A DNA stretch of 64,000 bases from Acinetobacter sp. Ac_5812 (GCF_013072695.1 NZ_LXUK01000005.1:307609-371608), one strand, 5' to 3'; positions 9,396 through 19,473 are shown, numbered from the stretch's first letter. Notes: generated from the letters alone by a model not told the origin. Translations and numbers: made by a program.

Positions 9396-10805
9396 TTAAT
9401 GTCTGTCATCAAATTCATTATGCTGTGGCGCATTGTATTTGAAGCCTTTAGTCTTATAAGCAAGATAACCGACACCGATTACTGCCCAAGCCAAACCAAT
9501 CTGTAAAGCCAATTTATCAATTTCTAACCACATCATAAACACGCTGGCGAAACCGAGTGTAGGGATGATGATGTAACTGATAATGTCTTTTGGCGTCTTG
9601 TTCTTGCCATCTCTCAATGCATAACGAGAGATTACCGAGAAGTTAACAAAGCTAAATGCGGTTAATGCACCAAAGCTAATTAAGTTCACGATATGCTCAA
9701 GATCAAGGAAACCCGCAGATAAAGCCACAACACCCACGATCAAGATGTTGTAAGTTGGGGTATGCAAACGTGGGCTAATATGACCGAATAATTTCTTATT
9801 GATCACGCCATCACGACCCATCACATACATCAAACGCGATACACCTGCATGCGCCGAGATACCAGATGCCATCACTGCCACGACTGCAAAGTATAAAACC
9901 ATGGTCTTAAATGCAAGGCTACCAATCGCAGCAACCATCACAGGTTGAGATTCATCCAGTGGATTGAAGTAGGTGCTCGGATTACTTGGGAAGTAAAGCT
10001 GAATAAAGTAGGTGCTGACAATGAAGATGATACCGGCAACCAATGCTGTGGTGAAAATTGCACGTGGCAAAGTCTTTTCAGCATCTTTGGTTTCTTCTGC
10101 AAGTGAAGATAGTGCATCAAAGCCCGTAAATGAGAAGCATAGCACCGTTGCACCTGCAATTAATGCCCCGACAGAGGTCATTTCATTCCAGAATGGCGCA
10201 AGCGACCATAACTCAGCTTTATCCGGATTCAGGGTGCCATCGGCATAGATCCCTTGTGTGAGCAGGATATAGACCTGATACACAAAGTAGAAAATAACAC
10301 CGAGCTGGATCACCACAATGGTACTGTTAAAACGCGCGACAAAACGTGCCCCAAACAGGTTGATCACCGTCATCAGGACGGTTAAACCAATCACCCAAAT
10401 CCAGTTATTTACTTCTGGGAAGAGTGCTCTCAAATAAATATCAGCAAGAATGATATTGACCAGAGGAGAGAGCAAATAATCTAACCACGAAGACCAACCC
10501 ACCATAAAACCAACATTAGGGTGAATCGACTTTTGGGCGTAGGTATATGCAGAACCAGAAGACGGATAACGACGAATCATGTGACCATAACTGATCGACG
10601 TTAAAAGAATTGCAACTAAGGCAAATATGTAGGAAGTCGGTACATGACCACCACTTCTTTCAGATACTAAACCAAACGTATCAAATAAAGTTAATGGTTG
10701 AATATAAGCTAAGCCAATAATGATGATGTGCCAAAGCACAAGATTCTTTTGAAGCTTCGCTGTTGGTTGAGTCCCAGATAAATTTGTCAACGGCGTTATC
10801 CTCAT
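9396..10805 (-). CDS. APC-superfamily amino-acid/polyamine permease
   Basis: A 469-aa inner-membrane permease with about 12 hydrophobic segments. The start region LVLWHIIIIGLAYIQPLTLFDTFG, FSFTGFDALSSLAEETKDAEKTLPRA (around TM6-7) and SRLMYVMGRDGVINKKLFG are characteristic of the APC family. The FTGFDALSSLAEE motif resembles PuuP-like putrescine importers. The substrate is not determined by the sequence. It appears to be a monocistronic minus-strand gene with its own terminator downstream. Confidence 0.88.
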   Translation of the reverse strand: MRITPLTNLSGTQPTAKLQKNLVLWHIIIIGLAYIQPLTLFDTFGLVSERSGGHVPTSYIFALVAILLTSISYGHMIRRYPSSGSAYTYAQKSIHPNVGFMVGWSSWLDYLLSPLVNIILADIYLRALFPEVNNWIWVIGLTVLMTVINLFGARFVARFNSTIVVIQLGVIFYFVYQVYILLTQGIYADGTLNPDKAELWSLAPFWNEMTSVGALIAGATVLCFSFTGFDALSSLAEETKDAEKTLPRAIFTTALVAGIIFIVSTYFIQLYFPSNPSTYFNPLDESQPVMVAAIGSLAFKTMVLYFAVVAVMASGISAHAGVSRLMYVMGRDGVINKKLFGHISPRLHTPTYNILIVGVVALSAGFLDLEHIVNLISFGALTAFSFVNFSVISRYALRDGKNKTPKDIISYIIIPTLGFASVFMMWLEIDKLALQIGLAWAVIGVGYLAYKTKGFKYNAPQHNEFDDRH

Positions 10806-10994
10806 AATCGTTGATCAAAGATCAGCCATAGTGTTAAGGATCATTTGAGACAAAAATGATCCCCCGTACAAAAAACGAAAGTGCGCCAATCTATCCTAAA
10901 ACACTATAAATTGTCAGTACTTTTATGCTTTTTTTAGCAATTTTTTTGCCAATTGGGTAAAGAAATAGATGAATAAAGATTCACTTAAATATAC

Positions 10995-11028
10995 AAAGCC
11001 CCGATATTCAATCAATATCGGGGCTTTT
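10995..11028. terminator. Intrinsic terminator after the alcohol dehydrogenase gene
   Basis: A 14-bp perfect stem (AAAGCCCCGATATT / AATATCGGGGCTTT) with a 5-nt CAATC loop. It lies 31 bp downstream of the minus-strand dehydrogenase stop and is bounded by A/T runs. Confidence 0.9.
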
Positions 11029-11058
11029 AAGCAGGAATACTTGATTTAACTCAATGTA

Positions 11059-12243
11059 TTACCATGCTTTTTGCAAGATTGCACGAATGTCTTGTAAGTT
11101 TGCTTCTTTCGGGTTGTAAATGATAGAGCCGTCATTCAGTGCCTTCTCTGCCACTTCATCCAACTGAGCCTCAGTGATTTTAGCTGTTTCACGTAAAGTA
11201 CGTGGTAGTTTGGTCAAGCTGAATAGACGATCACGCATCGCTAAAATCGTCTCAATCGCTTTATCTGCACGTAAGTTGGCAGGGGTTTGTGCATAAATAT
11301 CTGCACCCGCAAGTGGCAGCAATAATTCACCAATCTTGTCACCATTGATTTCTTTGTTATATTCCAGCACGTATGGCAGGAATAAGTTCATGCATAAGCC
11401 GTGGGGCAGATGTGCAACTGCACCAAGCGCATGACCCAATGAGTGAACTAAGCCCACCATTGAATTCGAGAAAGCAATCCCTGCCATGGTAGATGCTTGT
11501 GCAAGCTCTAAACGGCCTTGTGCATCACTTGGATTGTCTAAAACCTTAAACAGGTTTTCACTGATCTTTTTAATCCCTGCGCTGGCATAGGCATCACTGA
11601 GCGGGTTAGCTGCTAGGCAAGTATAGGCTTCAACACAGTGTGTCAATGCATCCATGCCTGTCATGGCAGTAAGATGCGGTGGGAGTGTCTGTGTCATGCG
11701 TGGATCAAGAATTGCAGCATGCGGCATCAAGTAATAAGAGGCAAAAGCCAGTTTTACATTGCGTTGGGTATCTGAAACCACAGCAACCATGGTTGCTTCA
11801 GATCCTGTACCCGATGTAGTTGGAATTACGAAGAAAGGCTTCAGTGGTTTTGGCAGATTGTGCGCACCTGAATATTGCAACAGATCATCACCACCTTCAG
11901 ACACCAAGATATTGGTCGCTTTTGAGGTATCGATGACTGAGCCACCACCAATTGCAATGATCGCATCGCATTTTTGCTTGCGATACAGTTCTGCCGCTAA
12001 GCGAACCACTTCCAAACTTGAATCAGGTGGAACATCATCAAAGATCGCACCAATCACCGCATCGGTGGTACTGAATGCTGCTTCGATTGGGCTAAGTAAA
12101 CCATTGGCACGTACGCCTTTATCGGTAATGATCATTGGGCGTTTTGCACCCAGTGTCGCAAGTTCAAACGGGATATGCTCTAAGGCAGCGTTACCAGCAA
12201 TGACTTTTACAGGACAGAAAAACTCGTAATAAGGCTTAGCCAT
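11059..12243 (-). CDS. Iron-containing alcohol dehydrogenase
   Basis: A 394-aa group III NAD(P)-dependent alcohol dehydrogenase. The cofactor-binding GGGSVIDTSKA is present, as are the family signatures TTSGTGSEATMVAVV, MTGMDALTHCVEAY and the metal-binding HSLGHALGAVAHLPHG. Aldehyde/alcohol interconversion is expected, but the substrate is unknown. The upstream SCP2-like gene ends 1 nt before its ATG, so the two are surely co-transcribed. Confidence 0.93.
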   Translation of the reverse strand: MAKPYYEFFCPVKVIAGNAALEHIPFELATLGAKRPMIITDKGVRANGLLSPIEAAFSTTDAVIGAIFDDVPPDSSLEVVRLAAELYRKQKCDAIIAIGGGSVIDTSKATNILVSEGGDDLLQYSGAHNLPKPLKPFFVIPTTSGTGSEATMVAVVSDTQRNVKLAFASYYLMPHAAILDPRMTQTLPPHLTAMTGMDALTHCVEAYTCLAANPLSDAYASAGIKKISENLFKVLDNPSDAQGRLELAQASTMAGIAFSNSMVGLVHSLGHALGAVAHLPHGLCMNLFLPYVLEYNKEINGDKIGELLLPLAGADIYAQTPANLRADKAIETILAMRDRLFSLTKLPRTLRETAKITEAQLDEVAEKALNDGSIIYNPKEANLQDIRAILQKAW

Positions 12244-12244
12244 G

Positions 12245-12778
12245 TTATGCGCTCCGTTTCAGATATGATTTTGCGACTTTAAGATAAATATTTTTTGCAC
12301 CCGTGAATTTTTCTTTTAATGTTAATTCAGCAGGGTAGCGCTTGACTGCAAGTGAAGCGATTAGCTTTGGTAAGATAAGGGCTTCCATTTTGTTCAAGCA
12401 ACGCACCAGACGGATGGCGCTTGAGACATCACCATCGGCAATCATGCGGTCATTGGCAAAGGCTTGTGCGGTACTTTCTTGGAAAGAAAATACCAAAAAG
12501 GCATGGGTTAAATGCTTGAAGGTAATGGTTAAATCAGGCTTGCCTTTGTAATTGGACAAGAGCTCTAATTGTTTTTCTTCGGTTACTCGAGCAACAAATG
12601 CAGGTCCATTTGGGAAAACATTCATTGAAAGGATAAAACCAACCGGAAACTTCGACACTTCCTGTTGTACTTCATCATCCACTTGGCTTGCCATCACGAG
12701 GCCACGACCCACAACATCCATCATGAGTTTGACGTAGGCAAATTGCAACGTGGGCTTCACTGCTTTGGTTGAAATCAC
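12245..12778 (-). CDS. SCP2 sterol-binding-like protein
   Basis: A 177-aa protein. The central segment (about residues 55-125; ...FVARVTEEKQLELLSNYKGKPDLTITFKHL, then QAFANDRMIADGDVSSAIRLVRCLNK) resembles bacterial SCP2-type lipid-binding domains, which have a conserved 'DG' and a small-molecule pocket. It uses a GTG start with AGGGAT upstream and is tightly coupled to the alcohol dehydrogenase. A role in binding or delivering a hydrophobic alcohol/aldehyde substrate to the partner enzyme is an inference from context. Confidence 0.7.
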   Translation of the reverse strand: MISTKAVKPTLQFAYVKLMMDVVGRGLVMASQVDDEVQQEVSKFPVGFILSMNVFPNGPAFVARVTEEKQLELLSNYKGKPDLTITFKHLTHAFLVFSFQESTAQAFANDRMIADGDVSSAIRLVRCLNKMEALILPKLIASLAVKRYPAELTLKEKFTGAKNIYLKVAKSYLKRSA

Positions 12779-12859
12779 TTGCGTATCCCTTGTTAAAATT
12801 ATGCAAAAGCTAATTTAGAGTATTTACTCTAATTTATTTTATTAGAATTGAAAAGTAAA

Positions 12860-13513
12860 TTATTCAGATTTGACTACAAGGTCATTAAAGAAATCGGTAT
12901 TTTGCAGATAGTGGACAAAATCAGCGCAGAGCTGTTCAAAGCTTGGGTAATCTGTCAGTAAGTCTTGTAAGCGCACCATTTCCAAGCCAGCATAACCACA
13001 GGGATTGATGGTTTGAAAACCAGTGAGGTCACAGTCGATGTTCAGGGCCAAACCATGATAACTACGGCCACGACGAATTTTAAATCCTAAGGACCCGATT
13101 TTGCGTTCATCGACATAAACGCCTGGGGCATCAGCTTTGGCATAGGCATGGATGTTGTATTGTTTGAGTAGATCAATCATGGCTTGTTCTGCAAAACTGA
13201 CCAAAGTACGTACATGCCATTTCAAGCGATTGAGGTCTAACAGGAAATAGGCAACCAATTGACCTTTGCCGTGCCAAGTGACTTGGCCACCGCGATCAGT
13301 GTGTACAATTGGAAGGTTGCTGTGCAGCAGAATATGTTCAGGCTTGCCTGCTTGTCCTTGGGTTAGGACATCTTGATGTTGAAGCAGCCAAACTTCATCG
13401 GGTGTGTTTTCATCACGATTGGTTGTGAAGTCTTTCATTGCTTCAAAACGAGTCGTGTAATCTTGTAGATCATTGAAACAACGAATGATTAAAATCGGTT
13501 TTGCAGCGCTCAT
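12860..13513 (-). CDS. lipB: Octanoyltransferase LipB
   Basis: Transfers octanoyl from octanoyl-ACP to lipoyl domains, the first step of lipoate biosynthesis. The 217-aa product has the LipB signature HTDRGGQVTWHGKGQLVAYF and the catalytic NPCGYAGLEM segment with its Cys; the preceding Lys lies in RKIGSLGFKIRRG. It supports the lipoylated SucB encoded further on in this window. It lies downstream of the ybeD homologue, as in enterobacteria. Confidence 0.96.
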   Translation of the reverse strand: MSAAKPILIIRCFNDLQDYTTRFEAMKDFTTNRDENTPDEVWLLQHQDVLTQGQAGKPEHILLHSNLPIVHTDRGGQVTWHGKGQLVAYFLLDLNRLKWHVRTLVSFAEQAMIDLLKQYNIHAYAKADAPGVYVDERKIGSLGFKIRRGRSYHGLALNIDCDLTGFQTINPCGYAGLEMVRLQDLLTDYPSFEQLCADFVHYLQNTDFFNDLVVKSE

Positions 13514-13622
13514 TACAACAGGATTTCCTTGGCAAATTTGAATTGATTAGTCGTTGAATTATGTAATGATTTGAATCAGATCAATAGGGATTTATCAAAA
13601 AAGTCGGGTGTTATTTTTTGCG

Positions 13623-13656
13623 AAAAAAAATCCAAAACACTTTCGTATTTTGGAGT
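13623..13656 (-). terminator. Terminator after the DUF493 gene
   Basis: On the minus strand TCCAAAA pairs with TTTTGGA across a 10-nt loop, followed by eight T. It separates the DUF493 gene from lipB. Confidence 0.75.
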
Positions 13657-13662
13657 TTTTAA

Positions 13663-13950
13663 TTAAAGCGCTGTCTTAATTAAAGGACAGGCTGCAAGGT
13701 CAGCGTATAAGGCATGAACTTGTTCCAACTCTTCAAAGCGCAGTTGAGCAGTTAAAGAGTGGTATTTACCTGTGCGTGACGGCTGAACTTTTACGGTGTC
13801 GCCATCAAATTCAGGGAAGTGCTTCTGCAAAATATCAACAACAGCCACTCGAAGTTCATCCCCTGCATTACCAATCAATTTGATTGGATAGTCCATCGGG
13901 AAAACCCAAAGATGTTCTTGCAATTCACGAGAAGGAGTGCGGTCTAACAT
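13663..13950 (-). CDS. DUF493 family protein (YbeD-like)
   Basis: A 95-aa protein of the YbeD/DUF493 family: LWVFPMDYPIKLIGNAGDELRVAVVDIL, then TVKVQPSRTGKYHSLTAQLRF. The fold is ACT-like and the gene is usually next to lipB, with a presumed regulatory role that is not established. The start is placed at ATG 13950, which has an AGAGGT ribosome-binding site. The frame continues upstream to 13980, but that part lies inside the rpoD terminator hairpin. Confidence 0.9.
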   Translation of the reverse strand: MLDRTPSRELQEHLWVFPMDYPIKLIGNAGDELRVAVVDILQKHFPEFDGDTVKVQPSRTGKYHSLTAQLRFEELEQVHALYADLAACPLIKTAL

Positions 13951-13971
13951 GAGCAACCTCTTAATTTGAAA

Positions 13972-13991
13972 CGCCTGCATCAGTGCAGGCG
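13972..13991 (-). terminator. Hairpin downstream of rpoD
   Basis: Perfect 8-bp stem CGCCTGCA / TGCAGGCG with a 4-nt loop, 89 bp past the rpoD stop on the minus strand. It is followed on that strand by TTTCAAATT. It is a reasonable rpoD terminator, although the T tract is short. Confidence 0.6.
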
Positions 13992-14079
13992 CTTTTGATC
14001 TAATACATAAATGGGGATGAAGTATTGAACTTCAAGTCCTGAGTGAGAGCCTTAACCATCACTCAGGATTTCCCAAAGA

Positions 14080-15963
14080 TTAGTCGTTTTCCAAGAATGA
14101 ACGTAAGTGTTCTGAACGAGAAGGGTGGCGAAGTTTACGCAATGCTTTCGCTTCAATCTGACGGATACGTTCACGGGTTACGTCAAACTGTTTACCTACT
14201 TCTTCTAAAGTATGGTCGGTTGGCATATCAATACCAAAACGCATTTTCAATACTTTTGCTTCACGTTCAGTCAAGTTTTCAAGTACTTCACGCGTCGCCT
14301 CTTTTAAGCCTTCTGAAGTTGCAGCATCAATTGGAGAAGTGATGTTGCCATCTTCAATGAAGTCACCAAGATGCGAATCTTCATCATCACCGATCGGTGT
14401 TTCCATCGAAATCGGTTCTTTTGCGATTTTAAGTACTTTACGAACTTTAACTTCGTCCATTTCCAGACGTTCGCCTAATTCTTCAGGAGTCGGTTCACGG
14501 CCCATTTCTTGAAGAAGTTGACGAGATACACGGTTGATCTTATTGATGGTCTCAATCATGTGTACTGGAATACGAATAGTACGTGCTTGGTCGGCAATCG
14601 AACGCGTAATCGCCTGACGAATCCACCACGTTGCATAAGTCGAGAATTTATAACCACGACGATATTCAAACTTGTCCACGGCTTTCATCAAACCGATGTT
14701 ACCTTCTTGAATCAAGTCGAGGAACTGTAAGCCACGGTTGGTATATTTTTTCGCAATCGAAATAACCAAACGTAAGTTCGCTTCAACCATCTCTTTCTTG
14801 GCACGACGTGCTTTCGCTTCACCAACAGCCATACGTTTCGAGATATCTTTGATATCTTTAACGTTTAAACCAAGATCTTTCTCAATATCTGCAATTTTTT
14901 GCTGGAATGCCAATACGTCAGGACGTACTTTTTCTAAATGCGCTTTGGTTTCAGCCGGTGCTTTTGCAATTTGTTCGTCTAACCAAGCTGGATTTGATTC
15001 TTGCTCGGGGAAGGTCATACGGAACTGGGTACGATCCATACGACCACGACGTACTGCATAACGCATAATTTCACGTTCATTTGAACGAATTTGGTCATGT
15101 GTACCACGAATCATTTCTGAAATGATTTCGAATAAACGTGGTGTAAATTTGAACATCATGAACACAGCAGCAAGCGCTTCAAGCGCAGCTTTTGCTTCAT
15201 CGCTATCACGACCGTGCTTCGCTACAACCGTTTTAGTTTCATTCCAAGCAGCTTCTAATTCAGAGAAACGAACTTTAGCAACGTCAGGGTCTGGACCTGA
15301 CTCACCTTCAGAATCATCATCACCTTCAGACTCTTCTTCTTCGTCATCATCATCGAGTTTGACGTCTTTTGCTTTAGGTGAAGCATCTTCATCTTCTTCA
15401 AGTTCAGTTTCTTCTTCAAGAACTTCTGGAATATCTTCGTCAGTTTCTGGGTCTAAATAACCAGAGAGAATATCGGCAAGACGACGCTCGCCTGTTAAAA
15501 AGTCATTATATTCTTGTAAAACAACTTCAACCGCATTTGGCCAGTAAGCAATCGAATGTAAAACGTCACGAATACCTTCTTCGATGCGTTTTGCAATGCT
15601 AATTTCGCCTTCGCGTGTAAGAAGTTCAACCGTACCCATTTCACGCATATACATACGTACAGGGTCTGTGGTACGACCAGGCTCACTTTCAACCGATGCT
15701 AATACGGCAGCAGCTTCTTCTTCGGCAACTTCGTCAGCCGCTTCAGTTGATTCACCAAACATGGTGTCATCAGTTTCTGGTGCACGTTCATGCACTGGAA
15801 TACCAACGTCTTGAAGCATCTGAATGATGTCTTCAATCTGCTCACTTTCCGTAATTGAGTCTGGTAGATGATCGTTAACCTCAGCGTAAGTTAAATAACC
15901 TTGCTCTTTGCCTCGGCTAATCAGAGCCGCTACTTGCGAAGTAGGGGAATTCATATCGCTCAT
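14080..15963 (-). CDS. rpoD: RNA polymerase primary sigma factor RpoD
   Basis: Housekeeping sigma-70, 627 aa. Region 1.1 is at the N terminus. Next comes region 1.2 ([22 protein letters not shown]), then a long non-conserved insert with an extreme acidic run near residues 180-225 ([18 protein letters not shown]). Region 2 contains [18 protein letters not shown] and [15 protein letters not shown]. Region 4.2 ends in [17 protein letters not shown]. The length and insert match gammaproteobacterial RpoD. Confidence 0.98.
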   Translation of the reverse strand: MSDMNSPTSQVAALISRGKEQGYLTYAEVNDHLPDSITESEQIEDIIQMLQDVGIPVHERAPETDDTMFGESTEAADEVAEEEAAAVLASVESEPGRTTDPVRMYMREMGTVELLTREGEISIAKRIEEGIRDVLHSIAYWPNAVEVVLQEYNDFLTGERRLADILSGYLDPETDEDIPEVLEEETELEEDEDASPKAKDVKLDDDDEEEESEGDDDSEGESGPDPDVAKVRFSELEAAWNETKTVVAKHGRDSDEAKAALEALAAVFMMFKFTPRLFEIISEMIRGTHDQIRSNEREIMRYAVRRGRMDRTQFRMTFPEQESNPAWLDEQIAKAPAETKAHLEKVRPDVLAFQQKIADIEKDLGLNVKDIKDISKRMAVGEAKARRAKKEMVEANLRLVISIAKKYTNRGLQFLDLIQEGNIGLMKAVDKFEYRRGYKFSTYATWWIRQAITRSIADQARTIRIPVHMIETINKINRVSRQLLQEMGREPTPEELGERLEMDEVKVRKVLKIAKEPISMETPIGDDEDSHLGDFIEDGNITSPIDAATSEGLKEATREVLENLTEREAKVLKMRFGIDMPTDHTLEEVGKQFDVTRERIRQIEAKALRKLRHPSRSEHLRSFLEND

Positions 15964-16310
15964 CTTTGCTTACTCTTTTGTTGAATCTGGGGCGGTGAAA
16001 AACCGTGCATGATAGCACAATTCACGATGAATGTTCTGGATTCGATCCGTTAACTTTAAAATAAAAATAGCTGTGATTTCACGTTCGTTTCTTGAATATG
16101 GGGTTGAGTCATAAATTTTCAAGCAGTCAGTCCTGATTAAAGATGTTTTTAATTACAATTGTTCTTAGATTATAAATACACAAAAAAACTGACGAAAAAA
16201 AGTACAAAACATCGTTTTATCACAAAAAAAACAAATAAAACTTGACAAGGTTGGCTAAGACCGATAAATAGCGGCTAGACCCATTTATATTTTTTCATTA
16301 GAGGTACTTA
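15964..16310. other. Intergenic region between divergent rpoD and the acidic-protein gene
   Basis: No gene is visible. It must hold the rpoD promoter(s) on the minus strand, which I cannot place with confidence, and the promoter listed separately for the plus-strand gene. Poly-A stretches around 16190-16240 are notable. Confidence 0.5.
16242..16270 (+). promoter_or_regulatory. Candidate sigma-70 promoter
   Basis: Perfect -35 TTGACA (16242-16247), 17-bp spacer and a weak -10 TAAATA (16265-16270), about 40 bp before the GTG start at 16311. A-tracts upstream could act as an UP element. Confidence 0.5.
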
Positions 16311-16517
16311 GTGTCTTCTACAGATTTTGAATTAGATGATGATAACTATGGTGAAGATGATGCAGGTTTTGATGAGTCATCTGGAAAAATTACTGCCAAA
16401 GAATCATTAGAAAAGCGCCGTTTGATTGATGAGCTTCTGGCGCAACGTCGTTTAGAGCGAGAACTCAAAGATTTTGATTACGATTTCGACGACGATGATC
16501 TCGATGACGAAGACTAA
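16311..16517 (+). CDS. PA3496-family small acidic protein
   Basis: A 68-aa, strongly acidic protein (C-terminal DYDFDDDDLDDED) with a central basic helix (KESLEKRRLIDELLAQRRLERELKD split by charged residues). It resembles the PA3496 family annotated as putative envelope-integrity proteins; the molecular role is unknown. It uses a GTG start with AGAGGT 5 nt upstream. It probably forms a unit with the UPF0149 gene 72 bp downstream. Confidence 0.8.
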   Translation: MSSTDFELDDDNYGEDDAGFDESSGKITAKESLEKRRLIDELLAQRRLERELKDFDYDFDDDDLDDED

Positions 16518-16589
16518 GCAAAATTGCTAAGACTTTATGTCCGAAAATGTTATGCTGTTGACGATGTATTTTTAAAATTGGATTAAAGA

Positions 16590-17114
16590 ATGAGCACGTT
16601 AGATTTAGACTTATTGAGTAACTATCTTGACGGCGATCAAAATGAATATGGTCTAGATTTTGCAGCGACTCATGGCTTTTTGTGTGCGATTGCAGTTGGT
16701 CCACAATTCGATCGTTGGTTAGATGAACTTTTCGAGAGTAATCAAAAGAAACTTCCTGCTGAAGTGCTTGAGCAGGTTAAGCTTTGGTTGGAATCTATTC
16801 GTCAAGATTTAGCCAATGAAAATGGAATCGAGTTTCCATTTGAAATCGAAGAAGCAGACGTTGAATCGAGCTTAGGTGATTGGAGTGTTGGTTTTGTTGA
16901 TGCCATGTTCCTTAATGAAGATGCGTGGTTTGCGCCTGAGTTTGAAGAACAGCTTATCGATTTAACATTACCAATTATGGTGTTTAGCGGAATTGATGAA
17001 GAAGATCCACAAATGGAATCTTTCCGTCGCAATGGTCAGTTGATGGATGAATTAGCGGAAGAAATTCCAAATAATTTAAATGAACTCTATCTGATGTACC
17101 ATACACCAGCATAA
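16590..17114 (+). CDS. UPF0149 (YecA/YgfB-like) family protein
   Basis: A 174-aa acidic alpha-helical protein of the UPF0149 family. The N-terminal LSNYLDGDQNEYGLDFAATHGFLCAIAVGP and the later GDWSVGFVDAMFLNEDAW are the family patterns. No SEC-C zinc motif is present at the C terminus, unlike YecA. The function is unknown. A terminator follows. Confidence 0.88.
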   Translation: MSTLDLDLLSNYLDGDQNEYGLDFAATHGFLCAIAVGPQFDRWLDELFESNQKKLPAEVLEQVKLWLESIRQDLANENGIEFPFEIEEADVESSLGDWSVGFVDAMFLNEDAWFAPEFEEQLIDLTLPIMVFSGIDEEDPQMESFRRNGQLMDELAEEIPNNLNELYLMYHTPA

Positions 17115-17172
17115 GGATACCTCCGATACTGCGATCATTGCGGTTGAAGAATGACAAACAAATAGAATATTA

Positions 17173-17198
17173 AAACGCCTCTAGAAGGCGTTTTTTTA
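17173..17198 (+). terminator. Terminator after the UPF0149 gene
   Basis: AAAACGCCT / AGGCGTTTT stem with a CTAGA-like loop and a seven-T tail. Confidence 0.88.
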
Positions 17199-17242
17199 TT
17201 GCTGCTTGTGCTGCTCTATTGAACTCATCTCAAGACTAAGAT

Positions 17243-17848
17243 TTAAAAATGAGCGAAAAATAGACTCAGCCCTAAAGCACTCAAGATACAACCAATCACT
17301 CGATTAATGCTGATTTGTCGCGCAAGGATTTTATTTCGAATGAAAGGGGTAGAACAAAACAGTGCAACAAGGCAAAACCAAGCAAAATGACTGCCAGAAA
17401 TAAAAATACCATAGCCGATTAACTTGTGTAGGTTGTTGGTGGTGGTCATGACTTGTGCATAAATACTCATGACAAAAAGTGTGGTTTTGGGGTTGAGACT
17501 ATTGGTGAGAAAACCATGCCTAAAGGCCTGCCAGCGTGTGATCTGATTGCTGTTTTCATTAAATAGAATTGGGGCTTGGGTAAAGGTTTTGTAGCCAATA
17601 TAGATCAAATAAGCTGCACCAATATATTGAATTAGATGAATTAAACTGGGGAGGTGCTGCTGTAAAAAAGTGAGTCCAATCAAGCTGTAGCTAATATGGA
17701 CCCAGACACCCATCGCAATGCCGTAGGCGGTACACATACCCAAATGGCGACCATAAAGATAGCTGTTTCGTGTCACAAGGGCGAAGTCAGCGCCAGGGCT
17801 CATGACTGCAAGCAGGGTGACGATGCTGACTGCAATGATTTCATTCAC
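17243..17848 (-). CDS. LysE-family amino-acid exporter
   Basis: A 201-aa membrane protein with six hydrophobic segments. The N-terminal signature AVMSPGADFALVTRNSYLYGRHLG and GAAYLIYIGYKTF are typical of the LysE/RhtB family, which exports amino acids or their analogues. The substrate is unknown. It uses a GTG start at 17848 with AGGAA upstream. The divergent LysR gene 101 bp away is its probable regulator, the classic LysE/LysG-type arrangement. Confidence 0.9.
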   Translation of the reverse strand: MNEIIAVSIVTLLAVMSPGADFALVTRNSYLYGRHLGMCTAYGIAMGVWVHISYSLIGLTFLQQHLPSLIHLIQYIGAAYLIYIGYKTFTQAPILFNENSNQITRWQAFRHGFLTNSLNPKTTLFVMSIYAQVMTTTNNLHKLIGYGIFISGSHFAWFCLVALFCSTPFIRNKILARQISINRVIGCILSALGLSLFFAHF

Positions 17849-17949
17849 TCATCTATTCCTAAATTGATTGCTTAAAGATTTTTTATATTTTTCATATTCT
17901 TGCTATATTTAAAATTGAAGTTAATTCTTGTTATGCATGAGTTTTTGGA

Positions 17950-18837
17950 ATGATTGAGCGCTTATCTTTGAATTCACTAAAGTTTTTTTATTATGTGGCT
18001 CGTTATGAAAGCGTGACGGTTGCTGCGGATAAGCTATTTGTGACGCAAAGTGCGGTGAGTAAGCAACTTAAGAACTTGGAAGAAAGTTTAGGCTTGCTGT
18101 TATTTATGCGTGAAGCCCGAAAATTAACTTTAACCTCAGAAGGTGAAGTCCTGTTTGATTGCTGTCAGCAGGTCTTTCAACACATCGAGCAGTGTGTATT
18201 ACAACTACAGCAACACAACAAAGTGCAAAAGAACCTGATCCTTTCTTGTGAACCGACACTGGCCATGAAATGGCTGATTCCTCGTTTAGCGCAATTTAAG
18301 CAGCGTTATCCAGAATTTGAGGTGAGCTTGTTAACCGGTGGTGGGGCGGTGGACTTTACTGCACAGCATATTGATGTGGCGCTAAGAAGAGATGATTTTG
18401 ATTGGGGAGCAGCCCTGTATAGTGAGAAAATTGCAGATGAGCAGATGCTTGCTGTGCGGGCGAAGCATGATCATGCGGCAATGACACAACTGTTTATTTC
18501 CAAGTCCAGACCTCAGCTATGGCAACAGTTTAAAAGGCGGCATCCAGAACAACTCAGTGATTTAAAACGATCTTCGCTTGAGCACTTTTATCTCTGTATT
18601 GAGGCTTGCTTGGCGGGATTAGGCGCAACAGTGGTTTCTGCCTATATGGTTGAGCGAGAAATGAAATATCAGATGCTGGAGCAACTCACCGCGACTTATG
18701 TTGATGGTTCGGCCTATCATTTATTGTCTGCCCAGCCTTTTGAAGCGGATATTCGTAAACTATTGCTGAGAGATTGGTTGAGAGATGAAATGCATAAAAG
18801 CCAATTGGGATTTAACACAGTTTCATCTCTGGCCTAA
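17950..18837 (+). CDS. LysR-family transcriptional regulator
   Basis: A 295-aa regulator. The N-terminal winged HTH (residues 5-65) contains LKFFYYVARYESVTVAADKL and TQSAVSKQLKNLEESLG, followed by a LysR substrate domain from about residue 90 (LILSCEPTLAMKWLIPRLAQF), similar to the GcvA/AmpR subgroup. It is divergent from the LysE exporter gene, so it is likely to control it in response to an amino acid. Confidence 0.92.
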   Translation: MIERLSLNSLKFFYYVARYESVTVAADKLFVTQSAVSKQLKNLEESLGLLLFMREARKLTLTSEGEVLFDCCQQVFQHIEQCVLQLQQHNKVQKNLILSCEPTLAMKWLIPRLAQFKQRYPEFEVSLLTGGGAVDFTAQHIDVALRRDDFDWGAALYSEKIADEQMLAVRAKHDHAAMTQLFISKSRPQLWQQFKRRHPEQLSDLKRSSLEHFYLCIEACLAGLGATVVSAYMVEREMKYQMLEQLTATYVDGSAYHLLSAQPFEADIRKLLLRDWLRDEMHKSQLGFNTVSSLA

Positions 18838-18849
18838 GCTTTGTTGGTA

Positions 18850-19473
18850 TTATTGGTTATGATTTGATTTAGATCGGTAAAACTTTTTAATTGCCCACCA
18901 GATAATATATAGAGCGATCAGGGCGAAGATCAGATAGCTGATGCGTTGTAGAATTGCCAGCATGAGTGCCTGATTTTCACTAAAATGATAGCCCAGATAG
19001 GCAAGGAAACTGGTCCAAATGAGGGTTCCAGCGCTACTATAGAGCATAAATTTACTAAAAGGCATTCGGCTGATCCCAGCGGGGATACTAATCAAGGAGC
19101 GGACTGCAGGAATCATTCGCCCGAAGAACACAATGCGATGGCCATGTTTGTTAAACCATGTCAGTGCTTTTTCTAGATCAGCGACCTGAATGCGTAAATA
19201 TTTGCCATAACGTTCGATAAACTGAAACAGTCGTTGTTGTGGTACTTTTCGACCGATCCAATAGAACAACATCGCAGCTAAAATTGAACCAGCACTTCCT
19301 GCGATAATGACACCAATCAGGGTGAGTTCACCTTTTGAAGCGGTATAGCCAGCCGATGGCATAATGATTTCTGAGGGAATAGGTGGGAAGATATTATCTA
19401 GGAACATTAAAAATGCGATGCCTAAATACCCAAGTTTTTCCATGATCGATAAGACCCACTCTTCAAGTCCCAT
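18850..19473 (-). CDS. DedA/SNARE-associated (VTT) family membrane protein
   Basis: A 207-aa inner-membrane protein: DNIFPPIPSEIIMPSAGYTAS near the N terminus, then FGRMIPAVRSLISIPAGISRM, both DedA signatures. Family members are implicated in undecaprenyl-phosphate or phospholipid flipping and envelope homeostasis. It ends 12 nt from the convergent LysR stop with no obvious terminator between them. Confidence 0.93.
   Translation of the reverse strand: MGLEEWVLSIMEKLGYLGIAFLMFLDNIFPPIPSEIIMPSAGYTASKGELTLIGVIIAGSAGSILAAMLFYWIGRKVPQQRLFQFIERYGKYLRIQVADLEKALTWFNKHGHRIVFFGRMIPAVRSLISIPAGISRMPFSKFMLYSSAGTLIWTSFLAYLGYHFSENQALMLAILQRISYLIFALIALYIIWWAIKKFYRSKSNHNQ

Noticed and set aside
15122..15460. 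Ser-rich plus-strand frame opposite rpoD
   Set aside because: Antisense of the acidic Asp/Glu insert in RpoD (GAT/GAA read backwards gives Ser/Phe codons).
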